A DNA stretch of 64,000 bases from Sabellastarte sp. h YS-2021 (Eukaryota > Annelida > Polychaeta > Sabellida > Sabellidae): the NCBI GenBank assembly GCA_964017235.1, contig OZ024931.1, forward strand, positions 139,874,033 through 139,938,032. Reading direction: 5' to 3'. A model generated the notes under the pieces. It made no database searches, had not been told where the DNA came from, and saw nothing but the letters and a program-made list of their open reading frames with translations. Below, one piece after another: positions 9,438-20,159 of the stretch; position 1 is the stretch's first letter; each line of letters opens with the position of its first letter. A program made the translations under genes and the position numbers.

Positions 9438-11763
9438 CAATTATTGTGTTCCAAACCCGGTGCCGGTGGCCCGGTCAAAGATAAATGTCATAAATGTACG
9501 AGAACAAAACTTTTCTGTGTCTGTTCAACAACCTGTGTTTTGTCCTGTTGCCAGTCCTGTACCTTTTGTCGTAAATGTAAGAGGGCAGTCACAAAAGAAA
9601 GACAAAAGTCCCTCGTCAAGAGTGAAGCAAGAAATAAAGTTTGTCAAAGATGCTTTTTCTGTAGATCATTGCGTTTTTGCCCCCATTGCTCCAAATGTCC
9701 TCAATGTTGTCAATGCTCATCTGATAGGGGGACGTCTCCAAAAATTTTGGCAGAAGTGGTCCCTCCTAGGTTCAAACCCGAGAGTAGTGTCCATTTTGAA
9801 GGACGGCTGCATTCTCCCGTTCAAAGTCAGACCCCCACTAGTAAGGGACCCCCTAATAGTCAGTGGTTATGCAAACCCCCTCAGGAACCTCTACCTGAAG
9901 GAGGCTTTGCAAGCCTTACTACAAAAGGAGGCAGTAGAGATGGTAAGGGTTCGGACATCTCTAGCCTTCTTCAACCGACTGTTCATAGTCCCAAAACCAA
10001 ACCAAAAGTGGCGACCAGTCTTGGACCTCAGTGCTCTAAACAAATTTTTGAGCGTAAAAACATTCAAGATGGAAACCCCGGAAACAATTCGGATCTCCCT
10101 GCAACAGGGAGAATGGGTGACATCGCTGGATTTCAGCGACGCCTATTTCCACATTCCAGTCCATGTGAAGTCCAGAAAATATCTCAGGTTCCATTTCCAA
10201 AATCAGTCCTATCAGTTCCGGGCTCTTCCCTTTGGCCTCTCCACAGCTCCCATGGAGTTCACTTGTGTGGTCAAAGAGGTGAAGCTAATGGCTCAATCCC
10301 GGGGTATAAGGATCCACCAGTACCTAGACGACTGGTTGATTCGAGCCCCTACCAAAGAGTCCTGCCACCAGGGCACTCAATCCCTCCTCGCCCTTTGCCA
10401 GGAATTGGGTTGGATAATCAACATACAAAAGTCGGAACTAGAACCCAAACAGATTTTCGAGTTCGTGGGTTACAAGTACGACCTCTCCCAGGGGCTGGTC
10501 TTACCGACCCAGAGCCGGTGGGAGTCGATCCTTCAGAAGTTGGGAGCCATCCTGTCCAAACCAAGTTGCCGAGTCAGGAACTTCATGTCCCTGATAGGCC
10601 TACTTACAGCAACGGAAAAACAGGTTCCCCTGGGGAGACTCCACATGAGACCCATTCAGTGGCACCTAAAACGGCATTGGAGAGTTCCGGAATCCCTAGA
10701 AAAGGAGATTCCTGTACCAAGGTCACTTCACCCGCACCATCTATGGTGGACCAAGGAGACAAATGTCTTAACAGGACAACCTTTACATCCCTTGAGTCAT
10801 GCCGTTCAGATCTTTACCGACGCCTCAAAAGAAGGCTGGGGTGCTCATTTAGGAGATGTCACAGCAAGAGGCGATTGGTCAGTTCCAGAAAGTCATCTTC
10901 ACATAAATTTCCTGGAGCTAAAAGCGGTCCTACTGGCCTTGAGAAGGTTCCAGTCACTGGTACAAGGCAAAGTAGTTCTAGTGGCCACAGACAACACCAC
11001 GGTTGTGGCATACATCAACAAGGAAGGAGGTATGAGGTCAGGCTCACTTTGTGCCCTTCTATGGCGACTCCTATGTTGGTGCAATCTGAGACAGATAGTC
11101 CTACGGGCCAGGCACATACCTGGGCGTCTGAATGTGATTGCAGACAAATTGTCTCGTCAAGGCCAAGTCATTCAGACAGAATGGTCCCTTCACCGGGAGG
11201 TCTTCGACCTCCTGACTCAGACCTGGCACCTTCCCCAGGTAGACATGTTTGCAACAAAGTACAATTGCAAACTGGACCAGTATGTGTCTCCAGTACCGGA
11301 TCCCAGGGCTTGGGCAGTGGACGCCCTGACAGTCTCTTGGGAAAACCTGGACATGTATATCTTTCCCCCAGTATCTTTACTGGGCAAGGTGGTCAGCAAA
11401 CTGTCGGACCATCTTTACAAGAGAGTGATCCTAATAGCTCCGGGTTGGCCCAACATGCCATGGTTCTGGGACCTGGTGGAACTGTCGTCTCAGATCCCTC
11501 TTTGCCTACCCAACCATCCCGACCTAGTGACACAGCCATTCAACAAGGCACGTCACAGGAATCTGACCAACCTAAACCTACACGCCTGGCTCCTAGAGCT
11601 GAGGCTATCAAGGAGCAAGGGTTCTCTAGCCCAGTGGCGTCACGAATTGTGGCTCCTCAAAGAAGTTCAACCAGAACAGTCTATGAGACAAAGTGGTTCG
11701 TTTTTGTCAGATGGTGTGAATCAAGTCAGGTGGACTTCAGGTCTCCATCTGTCAAACAGATAG
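9217..11763 (+). CDS. DIRS reverse transcriptase / RNase H
   Basis: The recognisable protein starts near 9730 (GRLQKFWQKW). RT motifs follow in order: WRPVLDLSALNKF, SLDFSDAYFHIPV, ALPFGLSTAP and the catalytic box YLDDW. RNase H follows with FTDASKEGWGAH, LELKAVLLAL, ATDNTTVVAY and a HIPGRLNVIADKLSR end block. The segment after it (VDMFATKYN, IAPGWPNMPWFWDL) is the conserved DIRS linker before the recombinase. This is the enzyme that copies the element RNA. It overlaps gag upstream and the recombinase downstream, the dense overlap usual for DIRS elements. It looks intact. Confidence 0.88.
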   Translation: MVGSPVTIKSKTDSNPTPLTGSKDRNLLRQVLPQEKTCPHGSPLGDVAGLEAEEGEVSPVAAPALLGIKGSINDNYCVPNPVPVARSKINVINVREQNFSVSVQQPVFCPVASPVPFVVNVRGQSQKKDKSPSSRVKQEIKFVKDAFSVDHCVFAPIAPNVLNVVNAHLIGGRLQKFWQKWSLLGSNPRVVSILKDGCILPFKVRPPLVRDPLIVSGYANPLRNLYLKEALQALLQKEAVEMVRVRTSLAFFNRLFIVPKPNQKWRPVLDLSALNKFLSVKTFKMETPETIRISLQQGEWVTSLDFSDAYFHIPVHVKSRKYLRFHFQNQSYQFRALPFGLSTAPMEFTCVVKEVKLMAQSRGIRIHQYLDDWLIRAPTKESCHQGTQSLLALCQELGWIINIQKSELEPKQIFEFVGYKYDLSQGLVLPTQSRWESILQKLGAILSKPSCRVRNFMSLIGLLTATEKQVPLGRLHMRPIQWHLKRHWRVPESLEKEIPVPRSLHPHHLWWTKETNVLTGQPLHPLSHAVQIFTDASKEGWGAHLGDVTARGDWSVPESHLHINFLELKAVLLALRRFQSLVQGKVVLVATDNTTVVAYINKEGGMRSGSLCALLWRLLCWCNLRQIVLRARHIPGRLNVIADKLSRQGQVIQTEWSLHREVFDLLTQTWHLPQVDMFATKYNCKLDQYVSPVPDPRAWAVDALTVSWENLDMYIFPPVSLLGKVVSKLSDHLYKRVILIAPGWPNMPWFWDLVELSSQIPLCLPNHPDLVTQPFNKARHRNLTNLNLHAWLLELRLSRSKGSLAQWRHELWLLKEVQPEQSMRQSGSFLSDGVNQVRWTSGLHLSNR
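9444..9740 (+). CDS. Cysteine-rich overlapping frame at the start of the DIRS second frame
   Basis: In a different frame from the RT, an ORF opens with MCSKPGAGG and encodes about 100 residues dense in CxxC pairs (CHKCTR, CCQSCTFCRKC, CQRCFFCRS, CPHCSKCPQCCQC). The KCPQCC string recalls a small Cys-rich stretch I remember from other animal DIRS elements, where it also lies just before the RT. It looks like a zinc-binding, possibly nucleic-acid-binding product. The frame continues open well past this region. Confidence 0.5.
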
Positions 11764-12575
11764 CAGATTTTCTCCTGCATCTTTTCCAGGAGAAGAATCT
11801 CCAACCCAGTACCATTGATGGTTACAGATCAGCCATTGCAGACAAATTAGGCAATTCCTCTTTGAATGTGAGTAAAGATGAAAACCTAACTCGCCTTTTG
11901 GACAGTTTTCATAGAGATAGACCAAAGGGTAGAAGAGGAATTCCTTCATGGAAGACGGTGTTCCTCCTCGCTCTGGGTTCTGGAAAGTGTAGGAGTGAAA
12001 TACACGCTTGGCTGAACAAAAATATTAGACACCAAGCTGACTGGGCCAAGGTGTCCCTTTACCCTTCACCAAGTTTTTTGGCTAAAAATCACTTAGCAAA
12101 AGAGGGGCCAGAGTGCGTGGCTCCAGTGGTTATACCAGCCCTGGCTCCTACTCTGGAAAAATCCTTGAAGGAAGACAGGTCACTCTGCCCAGTGAGAGCT
12201 TTACGCTACTATCTGGACAAGACTCAGGATCTCAGATAAGGAAAGGAACTGGTTTTTGTCTCCTTCAAAAAGGGTTTCACGAAGGATATTTCTCCTGCTA
12301 CGATCTCATCTTGGATCAAGCAGACGGTTATCCTTTGCTACGATCTATCAGATCAGGAATCTCTAACCCTTCATCAGGTGAAGGCGCATGACGTTAGAGC
12401 CTTCGCGGCTTCAAAAGCCTTTCAGGGTGGCATTTCACTAGACCAGATCTTAGCTGCATGCCACTGGAAATCCCACAACACCTTTACTCAATTCTATCTT
12501 AAAGATGTGGCGTGGGCAGATTCGGAGCTTTTTCACCTAGGTCCAGTGGTGGCTGCACAGCAGATCCACCGATGA
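11580..12575 (+). CDS. DIRS tyrosine recombinase (partly disrupted)
   Basis: The N-terminal core-binding part reads TVYETKWFVFVRWCES ... PSTIDGYRSAIADKL, typical of DIRS recombinases. The catalytic part includes LCPVRALRYYLDKT, the HxxR block as VKAHDVRAFAASKAF and a final HWKSHNTFTQFYLKDV with the expected tyrosine. It would join the linear or circular cDNA to the target without a target-site duplication. It overlaps the end of the RT frame. It appears to have one or two breaks. Confidence 0.75.
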
Positions 12576-12878
12576 ACCTTACAGGCTCCTATTTTGTAAA
12601 TAATGTACATAATAGTTAAGGTTTTTTACTAGTTTGCCTGAGGCAATTAGTATGAGACCTTTATTCCACTGTTACGGTCTCAATGGAATCCCTAGGACTG
12701 AACTCTTCTCTCTTCCTCCTCTCAGAGCAGAAAAAAGGGGGGGGAGAAATGGCACTGCTCGGTAACTTAAGGAGCAGTTTTTGAGCTTCTTTATCAACCG
12801 GGCCAGAGGTTATGTGCCTAATTATAGAGTTCCTTCTAGTCCTCAGGAAGCTGCCCTCCTTCCACTGGGTAGTTATTC

Positions 12879-12977
12879 TAGCTATCGTCTGTTAGGTAAG
12901 ATGTATTAACGCAATGAAATTGCAAATTTTAATTAGTAAATTAAATTTTTATTAGTTAATACCTTACCTAACAGACG
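12879..12977 (+). repeat. DIRS internal complementary region
   Basis: The left half is the complement of the outer left end (7189-7229) and the right half is the complement of the outer right end (13190-13250). They meet at a shared AAA, the complement of the TTT at both element ends, with a single mismatch in the left half. In DIRS elements this region templates the joining of the two ends into a circle. It is direct evidence for the exact termini. Confidence 0.9.
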
Positions 12978-13024
12978 GGAGATTCCCACCCGGCCTTCCC
13001 CGCTTTTCAGCTTCAGTTAACCTA

Positions 13025-13250
13025 AGTTGGGACGAAAAAGATGCTATGATGTCACGTCCCTCTGGCGAATAAAGCAGGAACTAGGCCACCTGGCGAGTGG
13101 ATTGGAGTGTACCGGTCCGGCCGGAGGTGAAACTCAGGACGTCTTTTTCTGGCGTTTGGCGGGACCGGCTGGCGCCGGACAATAGCTATCGTCTGTTAGG
13201 TAAGGTATTAACTAATAAAAATTTAATTTACTAATTAAAATTTGCAATTT
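13025..13250 (+). repeat. DIRS right inverted terminal repeat and outer end
   Basis: 13025-13207 is the inverted copy of the left repeat. 13208-13250 is the AT-rich outer extension (TAATAAAAATTTAATTTAC core) that the ICR also copies. The element ends at TTT 13248-13250. Confidence 0.88.
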
Positions 13251-13562
13251 AATCACATTCGTGAAAATTATCCTAAAATTGATGAAATTTAACACAGATT
13301 ATATATCAACTTTAGTGACACATCAGCAGCAAATTTGACCAGATTAAACTAGTTATGAAGTATAATAAACAGCTATACATCACATTTTATATTTACCAGG
13401 TGTTTTATATCAAATTATTCTGAAGTAAAAGTTTTCATGAAAAAATAAGCACATACACAGAATATGAACAAATGGTTATAAAAATGTTACAACATCTACG
13501 TCTATATTTACGTATTACATATTTTAAATATTGTAATGCATGCATATACCACGGTATGATTA
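13251..13562. other. Non-coding spacer right of the DIRS element
   Basis: AT-rich sequence with no gene or clear repeat. Confidence 0.5.
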
Positions 13563-14303
13563 TTACCTCAACCAAGGAGGTTATGTTTTCACCTGGGTTT
13601 GTCTGTGCGTCTGTTTGTTTGTTTGTGAATAAGATAACTCAAAAACTTATGGACGGATTTTGATGAAATTTTCAGGATATGTCTGAAGGTAAAAAGGTAA
13701 AAAGAATAAATGATTAAATTTTGGGAGTGATCCGGATCACTATCTGGATCTTCTGGATCCATGAAATTTAATTTTAAGATAGATAACTCAAAAATTTATG
13801 GATGGATTCTGATGATATTTTCAGGAAATGTCCTAGGACGAGGAACAAGTGATTCGATTTTGGGAGTGATCTGGATCACTGTCTCGATCATCTGGATTCA
13901 GGCTGACATATGCATTTGTGAACAAGATAACTCAAAAATTTATGGACAGATTTTGATGAAATTTTCAGGATATGTCTGAAAAGGTAAAAGGAAGAAATAA
14001 TTAAATTTTGCGAGTGATCTGGATCCGTATCTGGATCCATTTGATCCAAGAAATGTAATTTTTTAAAGACAGATAACTCAAAAAGTTTTTGATAAATTTT
14101 GATGAAATTTTCAGAAAATGTCTTAAATGGGACGAGGAACAAGTGATTAGATTTTTTTGAGTAATCTGGATCACTGTCTGGATCATCTGGATCCAGGCTT
14201 TTAAAAAGGAAGTTAAGCCAGATAATTTTAGGGTGGATTTTGATGATAGTCCAGGAATTGAGCTCCCTTGGCAGAAGTCTGCGCTCTCTGAGTGCTCTTG
14301 TTG
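13563..14303. repeat. MITE-like repeat with four internal 145-bp units
   Basis: It begins ACCTCAACCAAGGAGGTTATG followed by a GTTTGTTTG run, and ends CCTTGGCAGAAGTCTGCGC then TCTCTGAGTGC. This start and end match a MITE-like repeat that I recall as widespread in fish and marine invertebrates. Inside, the unit AAGATAACTCAAAAA...TTTTGATGAAATTTTCAGGA recurs near 13628, 13780, 13924 and 14069, spaced about 145-151 bp, each followed by GGATCACTGTCTGGATC-like sequence. No protein is encoded; the 155-codon ORF on the minus strand is repeat read-through. Confidence 0.6.
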
Positions 14304-14540
14304 TATTATATTTTAAGTTGCATATATCTGTGCTAAAGGAGTTACTTTTATACACATGAATTGTGAAGTATTGTGTTGAAAAAAGAAATCCATTGCTTCA
14401 GTTTTGCTACTAAATTTGTAGTCGCAGTTAAACTTTATTACATATTGTTAGCTTCTGTTATCTTTTTATCACATTGGTTCAGGTATTAACATATCAGTTA
14501 TAATTATTGCTCAATGTGGGATGCTTTATATAGAGTTGTC

Positions 14541-14583
14541 ATAATAACTTAATTAATAAAATGTTTATCGATTAAGTTATTAT
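14541..14583. repeat. Perfect 13-bp hairpin
   Basis: ATAATAACTTAAT (14541-14553) is followed after a 17-base loop by its exact complement ATTAAGTTATTAT (14571-14583). It is AT-rich, so it may be chance or a small inverted-repeat remnant. Confidence 0.5.
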
Positions 14584-14814
14584 ATTGTGGCCCTGTATAA
14601 ATTCATAATAATTTCTGTCATTACTGTTGTGATGTTAATAGTGCAGAAAACTCTTTGGAGTCTAGTCATTCATGGAACATGACACTGAAATAATTCCAAA
14701 AGTCAAAGAGAGATGTATAGACTACAGTTCCCGCAAAAGTATTCTCAGTAATGCTGCTTGATCAGATTATGGCTTTGTTGCATATATTTAAAATATGAAC
14801 AAATTTTCTTGGAA

Positions 14815-15180
14815 TTGCAAAACTAGCAATGACCAATGATAGATCATTAATGTCTTGTGTGAATGCAAGATTTGATATTGTTATGATAAAATTTCCCAAT
14901 CATTGTAAAGTGTTGCTCATTAACACCAGTAACAATCTAAATATTGATATGAACTTTGATACATGTAAACATGCTCTTTTTTGTTGTATTTTCAAGTTTG
15001 GCTATACACAATTTCATGATAATTCCAAAAGATGATTTTATAGGTAGGATGTGAGGTATTTATCTTGGCAGTTTAATTTATGGGCTTAGTTAGCCCTATT
15101 AATGTACTGGTGTAACAGACCAGAGTAACAGAGTCAAAATTAAAACTGGGTTTAAAATAGCCTAGCCTAAATTTAACCCC
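14815..15180. repeat. Old dispersed repeat, related to 4575-4870
   Basis: It shares an ordered set of landmarks with 4575-4870 (see that entry). The 68-codon ORF inside it looks like a by-product of base composition. Confidence 0.4.
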
Positions 15181-16289
15181 CGAAATTGGACTTAGATTGG
15201 ACCATAAACTCTTAAGATTCCAAAATAAAGACAGGATTACTATTGTCCATTTCCCTTGGAAATAATGCCAGTCATTTTAGACAGAACGAGAACAAACCTG
15301 AGATTATTTTAGGGAAGGCAAATCCAAACTATCCCTTGGTATACAATATCTCGTACAGTATATTTTATACGTCAGTTGACAAGTTACATGTTCATGTCAC
15401 AAAGTGGTATGCACAAGTTGTGAATTTGTACTTTAGTTATTATGGTATATGTTATAAATTCCACTTATCATGTAAATCAACTGTTTCCATCACTTTCAAT
15501 ATATTGAACAAGCCACATCAGGACAGGTAGCTAAGTTAAGAGCCTTTATTACAGCTCATTTACTGGGTCTGATCATATAGGCTAGATGATTCAGATATGG
15601 AAAAGATTTTATTAATGCCCTGACAAAAAATATTCAGTAATATGGCAATATAATATACATGCTGATACATAACTTGGTATCTGGGGATATCAGTTTTCAA
15701 TATTTAGCTTAGTTTATTAGTTCTATCATGGGCCAGGGGTGGTGTAGGCATATATAATTGTATCCTGAATTTAGTCTCTGATGCCATAACATGCTAATGA
15801 AAACTGGATTGGATTCTGGCATAAAGTATTGAAATTGTGTATGTACAGTCTGAGGAGCATTATCTACAGCTAATCGTCAGCTGCCAGGATAATCCTATTA
15901 TATTTTTTATGTTCTCAGTGGGTTTACTGGTAATTTTTAGCATACCACCTTTACAGCATATTTGAACTGTTAGGTTGAATGAACTTGGTTATTTATCCTG
16001 GTAATGGTTGTTGCCTGGGCAGGGATTCATGAATTGTACCTAATATATTGTGTGTACTCCCTTGCTCAGGTGTTGTTTTTATGTAGATTGTGTTTTAATA
16101 TAGTTTTATGTGTTAATATAATAAATATTTATCTCCAAGTTATGTGCCTGATTTAGGGGTGATGGGGTTCCACTGACTTGAACTGATACTTGTTTCCATA
16201 TTTCCATCAGTCCCCACCCCAAGACATTGAAACACTGGGTTGAGGGTACTTTAAGTTTAATACATTAATAGAGTAAAGTTACATGTAAA

Positions 16290-16320
<31 letters not shown>

Positions 16321-16693
16321 CTAAGAAGTATTTACAGGTCATACTAAAATATGAATTATAAAACTTCATGATCTTCAGTGTGATAGAGTTAGAGTCATTG
16401 TCCATAGAATAATCATGCTGAGAAACTTTACAAGACAGTTTACAACAAGTACAAGGCCTGTAAGCCGACCTGGCCCCAGCAGAGAGGGTGACCTTGAGAG
16501 GTTACAGAGATGACCTCAAAGGTCAAAGGTGATCACTGTGACGAAAGACCTCTAAGCCAGAGGTATTGATTAACATAGGGTCAACTAAAGGTCACCCTGA
16601 AAGCTGGAGGTCAAGAGGGCCTAAAGGTTTACAAGTCACTAAAATACAAGTTAGATAGTAATATATAATCCCTCAACCCCAACAGTAGTGACA
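15181..16693. other. Non-coding, with AT microsatellite
   Basis: No gene is seen. An (AT)n run lies at 16293-16316. The segment 16475-16640 is rich in GGTCA/TGACC words (AGGTCAAAGGTGATC, AGGTCACC) in both orientations, which may be the remains of an element end next to the YR fragment that follows. Confidence 0.4.
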
Positions 16694-17600
16694 TCAAGCA
16701 TTTATGACAGCAGCAAGTGACAAAGCCAAAGCTTCACCAGACACATGGTCCGACTGAATGTATCGCCATACACATTCAGAGGACCATGTGCCATGGCGTT
16801 TTATCTGCTGTATGGGGACATGGGTATTATAAGCAAATGTTGCCCCGGACCTGCGAAAAGAATGAAATGTGAAGAAGTGGGGGTTCAAACCCAAGGTCAT
16901 ATTAATGGATATTCAGGGCCTTTCTGACCCTAGAAACCGTGAGAGGTTACCAACCACTAGGTGTATTGATTTGGAAAGCAGAATTTGTAGCAGTCATTGG
17001 ATACAATTTTTTACGAGCCTTAAGGGCTCTATAGGGGCATATAGCCCGGTTTGATCCTTTGATCAACTTTCCTTTGCAGTGCATGCGACCTAAGTCTCTC
17101 TATGGAGAGGGTTTCACTGTCACTATCATCTGAGGATGAACTACTCGTTACAATGGGGGGCTTAAATCTTTTACTTCTTTTACTAGATTTTTGTGTACTA
17201 AAATAACACTGTCTGTACTTAGCTTTCCAACATGTGGTGACACCTCCAAATCCTAGACTGCCTGCTGGGAAGTACCTGCCACTTGGTCTTCCACCATATC
17301 AAGTCGTTGAGATACCTTCTGTAGCTGTGCCAGGATCTCCCTCTGTAGCCGCTGTCCGCCCAGATCCGCCTGATCTGTGTCAAGTTGCTTACTTGAAGTG
17401 GCAGCATCTCGCAGTCCATTGGAAACAGATTTATCACTCTCAATAACGTTTTTAAATTGGCATTTTTTCCTGTGGGTGGCAGATGTCTACCTTTGCAATT
17501 TTTAGATGTTTGCTTTTTATGGCGCCTATCACTATGTCTCAGTTACTGAAACTAATACATACACAAGCACGATTCACAAGCAGTCTTGGCAAATTCAGGC
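16694..17600 (-). mobile_element. Fossil fragments of a Ngaro/PAT-like YR retrotransposon
   Basis: On the minus strand two parts are recognisable. The gag-like part (17600-17060) carries HLPPTGKKCQF and REILAQLQKVSQRLDMVEDQ, matching ARILQELQKMNSRLDVVEKQ of the 46-47 kb gag. The recombinase end (17035-16694) carries FHSFRRSGATFAY and HGTWSSECVWRYIQ, matching the catalytic block of the other copies. RT and RNase H are absent. The copy is heavily degraded and old. Confidence 0.75.
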
Positions 17601-19480
17601 TTAATCAGGGACCAATTTATGTAAGAAACTCAACCAATGTAGCACAAAATGCACAAAAATGAATATAGGTTAGACCGTCCCTCATATGCAGAGCAAAAAG
17701 CCTGAGGTTGACAAGATGACTACGAATCAGTGTCAGAAACTTGACCTGTCACAAGTTCAGTTCAATCACAGATTGCAATCAGCACACTATGAATCCTGCA
17801 TTATAGCATATAAGGCTTAAAAAGCTTGTTACAGATAAATGTCTGTTCAGTATATACACTATTAACAGTTTAAAAGCCTAAAATCAGAAAACATAAAAAA
17901 CTAAAATCCCCAAAGTAAAACTTTTCCAAAACTCTTCAAACTTTTCCAACATGTCTCCCTCGAAAGTCAAATTCAATGTGACACTTAGAGTTTGAAATAC
18001 TAGGGGTCAGGGGTAAAAACTGTACATCAGGGAGGACCCCAATGAGGTTGCTTGTTTGTAGCATTGCTTAGTTACCTTAGGTCACTTGGTTAGTAGTCAG
18101 TTAGACTGGAACCTTAAAGTTCACTTTAAGGTCATACACATAAAAAAGAATCTCTTTGGGGCAGGACTGACATCTGGGGTGCCTAAACACCCCAAGTGAC
18201 ATACCTGTGCATTTGAAATCTGTTTAGAAACAGGTGCAATTAATTCTGAAGGCCTTTCAGGGAATTTAACTGTAGCATTAAAAGACTGTATCATAACCAT
18301 ATTGGGGTTTTTATTCTGAGCTATTATTTGCTACCTTTAGCTTTAGTTAGGTCTTGGTCCATAATCATTGTATAACTTCATCTTTGAAATAATGCAGGAC
18401 ACCTTTTTAAGGTCGCATTCTTCTTTGTCATTTTGTATTACACTGTATGCTAGATGGTCTAGATTCTGCACTGAAAAACTACCAGGAAATAATATTCAAC
18501 TGAAAACTTTCTGACCTCAAGAAGAGCCTGGAAATGAAACAAAGGCCCCAGGGGGGTTTAAAGCAAGTGTTATACACCAAGTAACCATTATTCCTTCCTT
18601 CCATGTACAATAAATAAACTCTGTTATAGTATCAAATTAGCAAATCAACAAATGTAAAACATATTTTATTGGTGCTATTTAATTAAACATGGGAGAACTA
18701 ATCTCATCATAAAATCAGACTGCCCTGGGAATAATTTGAATAAAAGTCAGGAAATGCATAAGAAGGTAATATAACTTAGGAATACAACAGCTTACTGAAA
18801 GAAAATTAAGTTTATTGAAATATCATTGTTTAGTAGATTGAAGAAGATATCAATAAGCATTGCAATGCATTTTTCTGTGACTCTGTGCTTAGAGTGTTGG
18901 ACTTCAGAGCAAAAGGTTGATTTGCTTCAAGTTTTAGACATAATTTACACCAATTAAATATAATTTTTTTCGCAAGTCTGAAAAGATTTGCTGATTTTAT
19001 TAGTTTAATTCACGAAAAATGACAAAATTTGATATTGGAATTTTCTATCAATTTGTATTTAAATTTTAAGACATTTGGATTTTTAAAAACACATAAAGAA
19101 ATCTATCAGCCATACTACAACCGCCATTGTACTGTGTGCATTGTTTGTCTGGGACATGCACTAAAAACATGTATAAATATTGTATAGACATGTATCATGC
19201 TCACTAGTGTCTTATTTTGTTGTACACCACCTTAAATTCTTGGGTATATCTACATTGGTACCTGTGTGGGAACAGTATCTTGCTTGACTGATTCTTTGCA
19301 AACTCTCACCTTTTCAGCCAAACAATGGCCTAAAGATCTTGAAGGCTAATGCTGCTTAATTTCTTAATGTAGCTCACAAGTGAAGCCCCGTTTTGATTGT
19401 ATTATGTGAAAACTTTCCCCTATATTTTATTTTTTTAAAACTTTTTCTGATAATCATAATTACTGAGATGAAAATAAAAT
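17601..19480. other. Non-coding, no gene recognised
   Basis: AT-rich sequence without coding signal. A CTCTGTGCTTAGAGTGTTGGACTT string near 18890 faintly recalls a tRNA-like A box, but no B box follows. Confidence 0.4.
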
Positions 19481-19489
19481 GACACAGAA

Positions 19490-20050
19490 TTAAATTGCTA
19501 TTTTGGGGATCACTTACTTTCATATAGCCTTTCCTCCACTTATGATGTGGTGGTAATTAAACTTGAGTAAGAAATGAAGTATTAGATCCTAACTGGATTT
19601 AATATTATCTTCTGACGGTGTATATTTATGTGTTTTCATAAGGTGTAAACTATTAACAAAGGAGTGCACTGTTTCATGGAATGCATAGATTTTACAATTA
19701 CTGGGTAGATATAATGTCACCTATAACTATTGTCCAACTATTGTGTGGCTGGTGAGGTGTACACTAGTGCATACAAGATTTTATTACACACCTTTATTGG
19801 TTTGTTGCCAGACTTAAGAGTGTAACGTGCTTATTATGCTTAAATTTAGTTGTTGCAAAAGCAACAAGTTCTTTGTAACTCCACAGGAGTTCTGATTGTA
19901 GATGCCTCTCTTTGCCAAGTTACTCCTTCCTTTGGAGATTGTTCTCCCTGTCGTTGGGGAGAGTGAGTCTGCATTGATGAGGTGGTAATAAACTTGAGTA
20001 AGAAAAGAAGTATTAAATCACATTTAAATTTCACATTATCTTTGACGGCG
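19490..20050 (-). repeat. Dispersed non-coding repeat (family with 31836-32116 and 38510-39530)
   Basis: Read on the minus strand, the segment 20040-19840 (CTTACTCAAGTTTATTACCACC ... CTCATCAATGCAGACTCACTC ... ACTTGTTGCTTTTGCAACAACTA) matches the units at 31836 and 38866 in order. A second partial copy of the TACTCAAGTTTAATTACCACC block lies at 19545-19590. It looks like a non-autonomous element with no coding capacity; class unknown. Confidence 0.5.
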
Positions 20051-20159
20051 TATATTTCAGTTTCCTTGGGTTAAAGTCCTTGTGACTAGAGTTCAGGTCA
20101 AAGGTCAAATGAAGGTCATGTTGACTACAGTTTGAGGAATTTTATTTACATGTTAGTGA

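Larger units (their letters stand above)
7189..13250 (+). mobile_element. DIRS-type YR retrotransposon, structurally near complete
   Basis: The order is left inverted repeat, gag, RT-RNase H, tyrosine recombinase, internal complementary region (ICR), right inverted repeat. The terminal repeats match at about 98% over 175 bp, which suggests a fairly recent insertion. The ICR at 12879-12977 is the complement of the right end joined to the left end, overlapping at TTT. This fixes the termini at TTT 7189-7191 and TTT 13248-13250. DIRS elements integrate through a circular DNA intermediate using a recombinase and make no target-site duplication; none is seen. The element looks close to whole, with perhaps one or two breaks in the recombinase part. 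It is unlike the split-direct-repeat elements elsewhere in the window. Confidence 0.92.

Noticed and set aside
9063-9440. 125-codon minus ORF over the end of DIRS gag
   Set aside because: It is the antisense of the RG-rich gag tail.
13888-14355. 155-codon minus ORF rich in DPDSDPD
   Set aside because: It comes from the GGATCACTGTCTGGATC words of a non-coding repeat element.
18880-18945. tRNA-like SINE head near 18.9 kb
   Set aside because: Only an A-box-like word is present; there is no B box at the right distance.
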